Of a stretch of 64,000 nucleotides of DNA, positions 8,196 through 15,949 are shown one piece after another. Each line of letters opens with the position of its first letter. Within the stretch, counting starts at the first letter, position 1. The translations under genes were made by a program, and so were the position numbers. This stretch comes from an uncultured Lachnospiraceae bacterium (GTDB lineage: Bacteria > Bacillota > Clostridia > Lachnospirales > Lachnospiraceae), in the NCBI GenBank assembly GCA_902794095.1, contig CADBFZ010000002.1, positions 1 through 64,000 on the forward strand. The letters run 5' to 3'. The notes beneath the pieces are model-generated. The model was not told the origin of the DNA, made no database searches, and saw only the letters and a program-made list of their open reading frames with translations.

Positions 8196-8226
8196 GTTAT
8201 AGCCCGCGACTATAACGCGTGATAGT
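8196..8226. promoter_or_regulatory. Overlapping palindromes upstream of the DUF4418 operon
   Basis: ACTATAACGCGTGATAGT (8209-8226) is palindromic at 16 of 18 positions, centred on ACGCGT. It overlaps a second inverted repeat, GTTATAG (8196-8202) with CTATAAC (8210-8216). This is operator-like, of TetR/MarR size, for control of the DUF4418-FtsX-ABC operon. No matching regulator is encoded in the window. Confidence 0.45.
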
Positions 8227-8298
8227 AATGAGGTATTAGACGGGCAAATATCACTATGATAATCTTCGTTCAAGATCTTTAAAAAAGGAGAAATAACT

Positions 8299-8718
8299 AT
8301 GGAAAACAAAAAATTTAAAATCAACATTACCGATGTGGCTCTGATAGTTTTATCAGTCGTCTATCTCATTCTTTTGTTTACGGTTTTCACACCGTGCGGA
8401 CCTAAGGATGACGGAAGCTTTATGAAATGTCAGTGGACTTGGAGAGCCGTAGTTGCTTTATCTGTCAACACAGTCTTCCTGAGTCTGGTACATTTGCTGA
8501 TCAAGAACTCTGGTGTAAAGATCGGGCTTTCCATTGCGGCTTTTGGAATTGCTGTAACAAGTGCTCTCATACCGTATAAAATAATCGGTCTTTGCATGAT
8601 GGACACAATGAGATGCCATACACATACCAAAGCAGGTGTGTATGTTTTCTCGATTCTTATCGCTGTATTTGCACTTATTGATATTGTTGTAGGAATTAAC
8701 AAACTTCGTAAGAAGTAA
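8299..8718 (+). CDS. DUF4418 family membrane protein
   Basis: 139 residues with four predicted membrane helices. Paired cysteines are seen around the first extracellular loop (FTPCGPKDDGSFMKCQW) and in CMMDTMRCHTHTK after helix three, the pattern I associate with DUF4418. It is preceded by AAAAAGGAG. The gene heads an operon with an FtsX-type permease and its ATPase, the usual company of this family. A role as accessory subunit of that transporter is likely but unproven. Confidence 0.75.
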   Translation: MENKKFKINITDVALIVLSVVYLILLFTVFTPCGPKDDGSFMKCQWTWRAVVALSVNTVFLSLVHLLIKNSGVKIGLSIAAFGIAVTSALIPYKIIGLCMMDTMRCHTHTKAGVYVFSILIAVFALIDIVVGINKLRKK

Positions 8719-8725
8719 TACAAAT

Positions 8726-9931
8726 ATGAAATTCGAAATCAATCTTGCAATTAAAAATATAACGGGTCATTCGGGAAGAAGTATTGCACTTATTCTTCTG
8801 GCAGCACTTTTATCGGGATCTGTATTTGGAGGATCTCTTATCGTTAAAAGTCTGAAGAACGGGTTGAGCAGTTATGAAGACAGACTCGGTGCGGATATTA
8901 TAGTCGCTTCTGAAGAAGCTTTAAGCGACGGAAAATTCGAGTCGATTCTTTTACAGGGTGTTCCGGGATACTTCTATATGGATGACTCCGTAATAGAAAT
9001 TGTTAAGGACATCGAAGGAGTTGAGATTGTCACACCGCAGTTTTATCTCGCTTCTGCATCTGCAGGCTGCTGCGATACTTTGGTTCAGATAATCGGATTT
9101 GATCCTGAAGATGATTTTACCATACAGCCGTGGATTAGAGACTGCTACGGACAAACGGTCAACGACGGTGACGTAATTGTCGGATGCAATATCAATATTC
9201 CCGACAGCAACAGATACAGATTCTACAATGTCGATTGTAATGTTGTTGCGAAGCTCGATAAGACAGGAACAGGTCTTGACAGCGCGGTTTATGCCAACAT
9301 GAACACGATCAAAATGATGATGGAAAATTCCGAGCAGATCGGATTCGGATATTTTGATGAAGTAGAACCCGAACATGCAGTGTCATCACTTATGGTCAAA
9401 GTAAAAGACGGATACAGTGTTACGGATGTACAAAGAGCAATCAACCTTAAACTGACGGATGCCAAAGCAGTTTCATCCAAGGATATGATCTCGGGTATCT
9501 CGGAAGGACTTGGAACAATTTCCGGAATCATCGGACTTCTTGTAATTGTGATCTGGGTGTTTTCTTTTACGATTCTGATAGTTGCGTTTGCGATGATAGT
9601 GAACGAAAGAGTAAAGGAACTTGCTGTCCTTAGAATCTCAGGCGCGAGTAAGAAGATGATATCTGAAATTCTGATAAGCGAGTCGGTATTGATGAGTTTG
9701 ATAGGAGGATTATCCGGTAATGCTTTGGCTGCACTTGTAATATTTCCTTTTGCAGACTCACTTAAGATTTCTCTAAACCTTCCGGTTCTTCTTCCGGGTA
9801 GCTTATATATCACCTTCCTGTTTCTTGGCACATTTGTAACGTCAATTCTGGTATGCGGAATAACTTCTGCACTCTGTGCATATCGCATCACAGGTAAAGA
9901 TACAGGTCTGATCTTTAGAGATGGAGCATGA
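8726..9931 (+). CDS. ABC transporter permease, FtsX/MacB type
   Basis: 401 residues: one N-terminal helix (about 17-40), a large extracytoplasmic MacB-like domain (about 40-265), then three helices with the FtsX block (VNERVKELAVLRISGASKKMI, near 292). An AGCCD dicysteine is present in the outer domain. This type usually works as a dimer with a MacB/LolD-like ATPase to move lipoproteins, peptides or metals across or out of the membrane by mechanotransmission. It lies between DUF4418 and the ATPase, in the same operon. Confidence 0.85.
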   Translation: MKFEINLAIKNITGHSGRSIALILLAALLSGSVFGGSLIVKSLKNGLSSYEDRLGADIIVASEEALSDGKFESILLQGVPGYFYMDDSVIEIVKDIEGVEIVTPQFYLASASAGCCDTLVQIIGFDPEDDFTIQPWIRDCYGQTVNDGDVIVGCNINIPDSNRYRFYNVDCNVVAKLDKTGTGLDSAVYANMNTIKMMMENSEQIGFGYFDEVEPEHAVSSLMVKVKDGYSVTDVQRAINLKLTDAKAVSSKDMISGISEGLGTISGIIGLLVIVIWVFSFTILIVAFAMIVNERVKELAVLRISGASKKMISEILISESVLMSLIGGLSGNALAALVIFPFADSLKISLNLPVLLPGSLYITFLFLGTFVTSILVCGITSALCAYRITGKDTGLIFRDGA

Positions 9932-9932
9932 T

Positions 9933-10592
9933 ATGAAACTTATTGCTGACAAAGTGGGATATCAATATTTCAGAAAAGATAAGAAACTATTATTCGAGCT
10001 TCAGGAAACAAGCTTTGAGGCGAAAGAGGGAAAGATAACAGAGATAGTAGGTCATTCCGGCAGCGGAAAAAGTACTCTGCTCAATATCTGTGCCGGACTT
10101 CTTACTCCAAGTTCCGGAAAGATTATTGCCGGTGATACAAGTCTGTATGATCTATCCGATGAAGCAAGAAGCAAATTCAGAAATAAAAACATCGGAATTA
10201 TTCCACAGGGACAATCTGTTCTGAAACATCTTACCGTCACTGAAAATATTTTGCTCCCGGTTTCTATGTACGGCATTGAATATTCTGTCGAACTCCTGGA
10301 TGAACTAATCGAAAAACTTGGATTAAAAAAACTTGCAGGCGAATCTGCGGGAGGATTATCCGGAGGAGAGATGCGAAGAGTGGCAATAGCAAGAGCTCTT
10401 GTCGGTAAACCTGAAATTATTCTGGCAGACGAGCCTACCGGAGATCTCGATTCCGATAACAGAAAACTTGTTTTGACATCTCTTAAAGAGATTGCAGATG
10501 CAGGTGCTGCTGTGCTCATGGTTACACATGATAAAGAAGCAGAAGAATACGCAGATGAAATACTGAGAATGGATGGCGGAAGATTGATATAA
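9933..10592 (+). CDS. ABC transporter ATP-binding protein, LolD/MacB type
   Basis: 219 residues with Walker A GHSGSGKST (about 36-44), signature LSGGEMRR, Walker B ILADEPTGDLDS and the H-loop VTHD. It powers the FtsX-type permease immediately upstream. The ATG at 9933 is preferred because GGAGC lies six bases before it; an in-frame ATG at 9921 would lie inside the permease gene with no ribosome site. No terminator is evident after it. Confidence 0.9.
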   Translation: MKLIADKVGYQYFRKDKKLLFELQETSFEAKEGKITEIVGHSGSGKSTLLNICAGLLTPSSGKIIAGDTSLYDLSDEARSKFRNKNIGIIPQGQSVLKHLTVTENILLPVSMYGIEYSVELLDELIEKLGLKKLAGESAGGLSGGEMRRVAIARALVGKPEIILADEPTGDLDSDNRKLVLTSLKEIADAGAAVLMVTHDKEAEEYADEILRMDGGRLI

Positions 10593-10820
10593 AGAAAATC
10601 TATAGCAAGCAATAGGCAAGAGGTATTAGCCATGCTATACACAACATGATAATTTATCTATCAAGTTAGTAAACAGTTTTTTGAGCAAGGAATTAGAAAC
10701 ATGATCCATTATAAACAATCATCCGGAGGTTCTCCGCACTGTTGATGCCGGTACATAAAAATCACATTGATACCCTAAACAGTAATTTAAAAATGATCAT
10801 ATGATCAGGAGGACTAAATA
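10593..10820 (+). other. Leader region before the desulfinase genes
   Basis: 228 bases without a gene. It holds a small CGGAG/CTCCG hairpin at about 10724-10737, a TTGATA at 10767-10772 that could be a -35 box though no good -10 follows, and a perfect 14-base palindrome TGATCATATGATCA at 10794-10807 directly before the AGGAGG ribosome site. No S-box, T-box or cobalamin riboswitch was recognised. Confidence 0.4.
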
Positions 10821-11831
10821 ATGGCTAAAGAATTTAATTACACAATTTGCCCCGTGGCTAATGCATCATACATCGCAGCTAATCATGGATTTCTTAAAGA
10901 AAGACTCGAGAAGATCGGATACACTCCGATAAAGCTCCAGACACTTGAGAAAGAACATTGGGTAGAGCACTTTACTTACACGAATGACAGACTCTTCCGC
11001 GAGGGCGGTAACACTCCTCCCATTTGGGCTAAGTCAAGAGGAGCAGAGCCCGTGCTGATCGGACTTAACCTTATTCCCGGACAGCAGGCAATACTTGTTC
11101 GTAAAGATTCAGATATTCAGACCGTTGCAGATCTTAAGGGTAAGAAAGTAGGAGTCCCTGACAGAATAAATGTAACTATCGATCATCAGAAATCTGCTAC
11201 TCTCGAAGGCTTTGAAAATGCTCTTAAGTCTGCAGGCTTGAAGAACGATGATGTTGAATGGGTATTCGTAAAAGATGAAACTCCCGATTATCCTTCATCC
11301 ACACCTAACTGGACATTCAAAACCGGACTTGATTTCGAAGCTCTTGATGAGGGAAAGGTTGATGCGGTATTCATAAAGCTTTCTGCATCCGAAAGAGTTC
11401 TTGAATCCGGAAAGTACAGAAAGATCATCAACATCGTAGCAGATCAGAACACTGTCGATCCCGTGAATAACGAATGGCCCAATGTCCTGACCGTAAGCAG
11501 AAAGCTTGCAGAGGAAGAACCTGAAGTGGTTGTTGAATATCTTAAAGCAACAATTCTTGCCGCAAGATGGGCAATTGATCACAAGGATGAAGCAGAACAG
11601 CTTCTTGCCGAACAGACTCACGGAACTGTTGAACAGTATCGCAGAGCATATCCCGAAGATTTTTATAAGCATCTTGAGCCCAACTTTTCCGAGGAAGGAC
11701 TTAAATCTCTTCAGACAAGAGCGCAGTTCCTTTATGATCACGGCTTTACCGATAAGGTAGTGGATGTTTATTCTTGGGCAGACAAGAGCTTCCTTGAAAG
11801 AGCTCTTAAGGAACTTGGAGAGGAGGCATAA
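10821..11831 (+). CDS. DszB-like sulfinate desulfinase, copy 1
   Basis: 336 residues with the periplasmic-binding-protein fold of the SsuA/TauA group, yet without a signal peptide, so cytoplasmic. The N-terminus YTICPVANA matches the DszB active-site segment (SNCPVPNA in Rhodococcus), placing the nucleophile at Cys10. His50 in EHFTY and Arg60 in REGGNTPP match DszB His60 and Arg70, with the same 10-residue spacing. DszB cleaves the C-S bond of an aryl sulfinate and releases sulfite. I infer a desulfinase acting on an unknown sulfinate. It lies 2 bases from a paralogue and upstream of a sulfonate-type importer. A cytoplasmic binding protein without catalysis is the alternative. Confidence 0.78.
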   Translation: MAKEFNYTICPVANASYIAANHGFLKERLEKIGYTPIKLQTLEKEHWVEHFTYTNDRLFREGGNTPPIWAKSRGAEPVLIGLNLIPGQQAILVRKDSDIQTVADLKGKKVGVPDRINVTIDHQKSATLEGFENALKSAGLKNDDVEWVFVKDETPDYPSSTPNWTFKTGLDFEALDEGKVDAVFIKLSASERVLESGKYRKIINIVADQNTVDPVNNEWPNVLTVSRKLAEEEPEVVVEYLKATILAARWAIDHKDEAEQLLAEQTHGTVEQYRRAYPEDFYKHLEPNFSEEGLKSLQTRAQFLYDHGFTDKVVDVYSWADKSFLERALKELGEEA

Positions 11832-11833
11832 AG

Positions 11834-12862
11834 ATGGCAGATAAGAAAATCTATTACACAATATGCCCCGTTGCGAATGCAACATATATCGCAGCAAATC
11901 ACGGCTTTCTTAAAGAGGAGCTCGCAAAGATCGGTTACGATCCCATAAAGCTTCAGACGCTGGATCAAAAAGAGTGGTCAGCTCATTTTACATTCCATAA
12001 TGACAGGCTTTTCAGAGAGGGTGGTAACATTCCTCCTCTTTGGACCAAGTCAAACGGAACCGGTGTAGTACTTCTGGCCGTTAATCTCATTGATGCATAT
12101 CAGCCGATTCTTGTAAGGGAAGATTCAGATATTAATTCTGTAGCAGATCTTAAGGGCAAAAAAGTAGCAGTCCCCGTTCATACAGGTGTTCATATTGACT
12201 TCCATAAAGCAACAACCGAGCATGGCTTTGAATCAGCTTTGGAATTGAACGGAATTTCTAAAGATGAAGTTGAGTGGGTTGAAGTTATCAATGACGAAGG
12301 ATATCACTCCGACAAAGGACTTCCCGGAACAAAATCCATTGCTTCTTCAGAAATCAAAGCACTTGCAAGCGGTGAAATCGATGCAATTTTCGCTAAGGAA
12401 GATGACATAAGAAAGGTAGAGCCCGGACTTAAAGTTAAAGTCATCTATGATGTATGGAAACAATCCGGATATGTACCTCCCGTAAACAACATTTATCCTA
12501 ATGTACTTACGGTAAGTGAAAAGCTTGCCAAGGAAGAGCCTGAGGTTGTCATTGCATTTCTTAAGGCTACGATAATCGCAGCAAGATGGGCAAAGGACCA
12601 TAAGGATGAAGCAGAACAGCTTCTTGCAGAGCAGACATACAGCACAGTAGAAGAATACAGAGCTACGCATCCTGCAGATTTTTATACCAGACTTGAACCT
12701 AATCTGGATCCCGAAGCTCTTGATGCATTACAGATTCAATCGGATTTTCTTCTTGATCACGGTTATCTTGCAAAGCCGGTTAATGTTTCGGAATGGGTTG
12801 ATTCATCATTCCTTACCAAAGCAATCAGTGAACTTGATATCGAGAATAAGCAGGCCGTTTGA
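11834..12862 (+). CDS. DszB-like sulfinate desulfinase, copy 2
   Basis: 342 residues, clearly paralogous to the preceding gene over its whole length (CPVANA, ANHGFLKE, KIGY-PIKLQTL, DRLFREGG, PNVLTVS-KLA-EEPEVV, ARWA-DHKDEAEQLLAEQT all shared). The DszB triad is kept as Cys11, His51 and Arg61. There is no signal peptide. The two copies differ most in the middle (about 105-210), which forms the substrate pocket in this fold, so they may have different substrates or form a heteromer. The ATG is preceded by GGAGAGGAGG-like sequence and starts 2 bases after copy 1. Confidence 0.78.
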   Translation: MADKKIYYTICPVANATYIAANHGFLKEELAKIGYDPIKLQTLDQKEWSAHFTFHNDRLFREGGNIPPLWTKSNGTGVVLLAVNLIDAYQPILVREDSDINSVADLKGKKVAVPVHTGVHIDFHKATTEHGFESALELNGISKDEVEWVEVINDEGYHSDKGLPGTKSIASSEIKALASGEIDAIFAKEDDIRKVEPGLKVKVIYDVWKQSGYVPPVNNIYPNVLTVSEKLAKEEPEVVIAFLKATIIAARWAKDHKDEAEQLLAEQTYSTVEEYRATHPADFYTRLEPNLDPEALDALQIQSDFLLDHGYLAKPVNVSEWVDSSFLTKAISELDIENKQAV

Positions 12863-12926
12863 TAAACACCTCTTAAGAGCGTGGGGAGAATTTCTATATA
12901 AGTAATAAAGAATGAGGAGAAATATT

Positions 12927-14081
12927 ATGAAGAAAAACAGTTTAGTAACAAAGTTGGCAGCACTGGGACTTTCGGCTGCACTCGGACTTGCAGGATGCGG
13001 AGGACAATCCGGTAATGGTGGTCAGAATTCAGAGGTATCAGATGTAGCGATTACCGCGGAAGAGGAGGCACTTGCCAAGGAGCTCCTTGACAGAAACGTT
13101 ACCGCAAATGATGTCATCACCGTAGGTGTTATCGAATCTGCAATCGCACAGCTTAAGGAAAAGTATGATTTTGAGGAACTTGATGATCTTAAGATTGGTT
13201 CCGGCGGATGGGTTTATCTCTCCGATAAATACGGTTGGTTCACCGAGCTTCTCGGCGACAACAATACTAAGGTAAGCATTGTTGAAGGTGCTGTCGGAAA
13301 TGAGGTTCAGCTCATGGAGAGAAATGAACTTCACCTTATGAACCGTATGCTTTATCCCTATCTTCTCTACAGAGCACAGGGTGGTGATATTACAGCGGTT
13401 GAACTTTCCGAAGATCCCGCACCTGGAATTGTTACCATTCTTGTTGCTAAGGATTCTCCCTATGAGACTCTTGAGGATCTTAAGGGCGGTACCATTGCAA
13501 GCTGGAAGGCAGGATGCCAGTATGTTGCACTTATCGAGCAGACCATCGATCTCGGATGGACCGAAGGCGTAGATTGGACTTACGCAAATGTTTCAAACAA
13601 CGATATCAAGACCGCTCTTGAAGCAGGTGAAGTTGATGCAATCTCCGTTCATCCTTTCGCAAACATCAATAACGAGATCATCTCAGGTAATTTCCGTGAG
13701 ATAGCAAATGCTAAAGCAGACGGAGTATATACCAACTACGGTGGTGCATCCGTTACCTTCGCTCCTTCGGAATTTGCAGATTCACATGTAAATCTTATCA
13801 AAGCGGTTCTTAAGCTTCGTCAGCTGGTAAATGCATATATCATTCAGAATCCTGAAGAAACGGCAGCAGTACTTGAGACTATTACCAGAGAGCCTGCAGA
13901 AAATACCATTTGGTATAACAATAGAAGCGCAGAGACCTTCTATTCCGCTTCAGCCCCTCTTTCACAGCTCGTTGATGATACCGACAATTATCAGAACTGG
14001 CTCATCGAAAATACCGAAGAGTTTACTGCTGAAGGACGTGTAGATAAGGATACATTCTTTAATCCCAACTTCTTTGAGTAA
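12927..14081 (+). CDS. Lipoprotein substrate-binding protein of a sulfonate-type ABC importer
   Basis: 384 residues. A lipoprotein signal is clear: charged start, hydrophobic stretch, then LAGCGG with the lipidated Cys near residue 24. The mature part has features of the SsuA/TauA/NMT1 group (ETLEDLKGGTIASW, ALEAGEVDAISVHP). ATG 12927 is chosen over 12912 because GAGGAGA lies directly before it. It belongs with the permease and ATPase downstream; the two cytoplasmic paralogues upstream suggest that the imported ligand is an organic sulfonate or sulfinate. The exact ligand is unknown. Confidence 0.85.
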   Translation: MKKNSLVTKLAALGLSAALGLAGCGGQSGNGGQNSEVSDVAITAEEEALAKELLDRNVTANDVITVGVIESAIAQLKEKYDFEELDDLKIGSGGWVYLSDKYGWFTELLGDNNTKVSIVEGAVGNEVQLMERNELHLMNRMLYPYLLYRAQGGDITAVELSEDPAPGIVTILVAKDSPYETLEDLKGGTIASWKAGCQYVALIEQTIDLGWTEGVDWTYANVSNNDIKTALEAGEVDAISVHPFANINNEIISGNFREIANAKADGVYTNYGGASVTFAPSEFADSHVNLIKAVLKLRQLVNAYIIQNPEETAAVLETITREPAENTIWYNNRSAETFYSASAPLSQLVDDTDNYQNWLIENTEEFTAEGRVDKDTFFNPNFFE

Positions 14082-14092
14082 AAATAAAATTA

Positions 14093-14117
14093 CGGGAGAG
14101 TGCATAGCGCTCTCCCG
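14093..14117 (+). ncRNA. mRNA hairpin between binding-protein and permease genes
   Basis: An 11-base stem (14093-14103 with 14107-14117, one G-U pair) closes an ATA loop. No T-run follows, so it is more likely a processing or stability hairpin giving excess binding protein than a terminator. Confidence 0.6.
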
Positions 14118-14131
14118 GGATTGGATTAATA

Positions 14132-14983
14132 ATGGCAAAAGAGATAACTGCGGAATTACCCGTTAAGCAGAATAAAATAATCAAAAATCTTACCGGAGAC
14201 TTTAGCAGTGATAAGCTGGGACCCAGACTGGCAGCACTTATCAATACTTTGGCAGTGCCCATTCTGCTGTTGCTTCTCTGGCAGATACTTTCAGGTTCAG
14301 GGCTTTTATTGGAGGTTATACTTCCTTCGCCACTTAAAGTCGTCAAAGCACTTATCAAAATGATCTCTGACGGAACACTTGCCAAGGATCTGGCCATAAG
14401 CGGAAAAAGAGTATTTATAGGTTACCTTTGGGGAGCCGGTATTGCACTTATACTCGGTGTGGTCAGCGGTCTGAATAAGGTCGTGGAGAGGGTTGTTTCT
14501 CCCATCATCAATGTTATCAGACAGATTCCGCTCTATGCCTGGATGCCGCTTATCATACTATGGTTTGGAATCGGCGAGCTTTCCAAGGAACTTATCATCG
14601 CAAGAGGTGTACTGATCCCGATCTTTCTCAATACATTACAGGGAATCAAAGGAGTTCAGGTAGAGTATTGTGAACTTGCTGAGGTACTGGAACTTAAAAG
14701 AGGCATTTTCTTAAGAAAGATCGTACTTCCTTCGGCGGTATCATCAATTTTCACCGGCTTACGACTGGGTGCCGGAAATGCATGGATGGCAGTTGTTGCA
14801 GCCGAGATGCTCGGAGGACTTACAGGACTCGGATATGCTCTTATGAAATCAAGAGAATTCCTGTGGTCCGATAATCTGATAGCTCTCATGGTCGTGATCG
14901 GCGTTATCGGTGTGGCTATAGATGTCATACTTCGTAAGATTGAACAAAGATCCCTGAAATGGAAGAGAAAGACCGTCAAGTAA
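14132..14983 (+). CDS. ABC transporter permease, SsuC/TauC type
   Basis: 283 residues with about six membrane helices. The EAA loop is seen around residue 180-200 (LAEVLELKRGIFLRKIVLPSAVSSIFTGLRLG), which contacts the ATPase, and the IPLYAWMPLIILWFGIGELSK segment is typical of nitrate/sulfonate/taurine permeases. It forms the membrane channel for the binding protein at 12927 with the ATPase at 15010. A weak ribosome site and the hairpin upstream suggest lower expression than the binding protein. Confidence 0.9.
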   Translation: MAKEITAELPVKQNKIIKNLTGDFSSDKLGPRLAALINTLAVPILLLLLWQILSGSGLLLEVILPSPLKVVKALIKMISDGTLAKDLAISGKRVFIGYLWGAGIALILGVVSGLNKVVERVVSPIINVIRQIPLYAWMPLIILWFGIGELSKELIIARGVLIPIFLNTLQGIKGVQVEYCELAEVLELKRGIFLRKIVLPSAVSSIFTGLRLGAGNAWMAVVAAEMLGGLTGLGYALMKSREFLWSDNLIALMVVIGVIGVAIDVILRKIEQRSLKWKRKTVK

Positions 14984-15009
14984 ACAATAGGTATCAGGCA
15001 GGTGTAATT

Positions 15010-15774
15010 ATGAGCGAAAACAACATTTTGGAAATAAAAAACGTCTCCAAGGTATTTCACACTCCCGATAAGGACGTAGAGGCTATCCGAAAGGTAGATC
15101 TTAATGTTAAAGAGGGTGAGTTCATATCCATAATCGGTGCCAGCGGATGCGGAAAGACCACTTTGCTCAGACTGATCGCCGGACTTGAGAAAAACTACGG
15201 CGGAGATATCCTTCTTGACGGGAAGAGAGTTGAGAAGGCAGGTCTTGACAGAGGAGTGATCTTTCAGGATCACAGGCTTTTGCCCTGGCTTACCGTTGAA
15301 GATAATCTTACATTGGGACTCGAAGGCTCTAAGGAAGAGCTCAGAGAACTTGTTAATACCTATCTGAAGAAGGTTGATCTTGAGAATTTTGAAAAGGTAT
15401 ATCCCGGACAGCTATCCGGTGGTATGGCACAGCGTGTTTCAATCGCAAGAGCTCTTATGAGACATCCGAGAATACTCCTTCTTGATGAACCTCTCGGTGC
15501 GCTCGATGCTCTTACCAAGATGAATATGCAGACAGAGATAGGTAAGATTTGGGAAGAGGAAAAGACCACAATGATCATGGTCACCCATGATATTGATGAG
15601 GCTATTTTCCTCGGAGATAAGGTTGTAGTTATGAGACCGAGGCCTGCGGAGGTCGATCAGGTTATCGATATCGAGATTCCAAGACCCAGGCTCAGAAGCG
15701 GTGAGGATTTCGCTTACTACAGAAATCTTATAATTAATTACTTTAATCACAGTATTCTGGATTATGTGATCTGA
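15010..15774 (+). CDS. ABC transporter ATP-binding protein, SsuB/TauB type
   Basis: 254 residues. Walker A is GASGCGKTT (about 44-52), signature LSGGMAQR, Walker [13 protein letters not shown] and H-loop VTHD, with the DEPLGALD form typical of nitrate/sulfonate/taurine importers. ATG 15010 gives the normal family N-terminus; an in-frame ATG at 14959 lies within the permease gene. It is the last gene of the desulfinase-importer operon, followed by a strong terminator. Confidence 0.92.
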   Translation: MSENNILEIKNVSKVFHTPDKDVEAIRKVDLNVKEGEFISIIGASGCGKTTLLRLIAGLEKNYGGDILLDGKRVEKAGLDRGVIFQDHRLLPWLTVEDNLTLGLEGSKEELRELVNTYLKKVDLENFEKVYPGQLSGGMAQRVSIARALMRHPRILLLDEPLGALDALTKMNMQTEIGKIWEEEKTTMIMVTHDIDEAIFLGDKVVVMRPRPAEVDQVIDIEIPRPRLRSGEDFAYYRNLIINYFNHSILDYVI

Positions 15775-15785
15775 TGTGAAGATTA

Positions 15786-15816
15786 AAGAGAAATCCCAAA
15801 CGGATTTCTCTTTTTT
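15786..15816 (+). terminator. Intrinsic terminator of the desulfinase-importer operon
   Basis: AAGAGAAATCC (15786-15796) pairs with GGATTTCTCTT (15802-15812) over CAAAC, continuing into TTTTTT. Confidence 0.93.
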
Positions 15817-15854
15817 ATCAGATATAGTCAAAACCTATAACCTGTTCTTTGTTT

Positions 15855-15899
15855 TAGGTATTTCCAATAATTTACGGATTTACCTATACTGTCTATATT
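15855..15899 (+). promoter_or_regulatory. Promoter with inverted repeat upstream of metY
   Basis: TTTACG (15871-15876) and TATATT (15894-15899) are 17 bases apart. TAGGTATTTCC (15855-15865) and GGATTTACCTA (15876-15886) form an imperfect inverted repeat (9 of 11 positions) across the -35 and spacer. A repressor bound there, such as a cysteine- or Fe-S-sensing Rrf2 protein, would block transcription; that identity is inference. Confidence 0.5.
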
Positions 15900-15949
15900 G
15901 ATACAGATCATCGGACCAAATTGTTAATATATAAGAGGCAAGAGCGCAG

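Noticed and set aside
8299-10592. Bacteriocin or lantibiotic export locus
   Set aside because: No precursor peptide, modification enzyme or immunity gene; the DUF4418-FtsX-ATPase set is a common stand-alone unit.
10593-10820. SAM or cobalamin riboswitch before the desulfinase operon
   Set aside because: No matching conserved core, and no terminator-antiterminator pair; only a small hairpin and a palindrome.
10821-12862. Reading both genes as ABC substrate-binding proteins
   Set aside because: They lack any signal peptide or lipobox, and carry the DszB Cys/His/Arg segments; the operon already has a lipoprotein binding protein at 12927.
14093-14117. Terminator between the binding protein and permease genes
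   Set aside because: No T-run follows the stem, and the downstream permease and ATPase need the same transcript; treated as a processing or stability hairpin.
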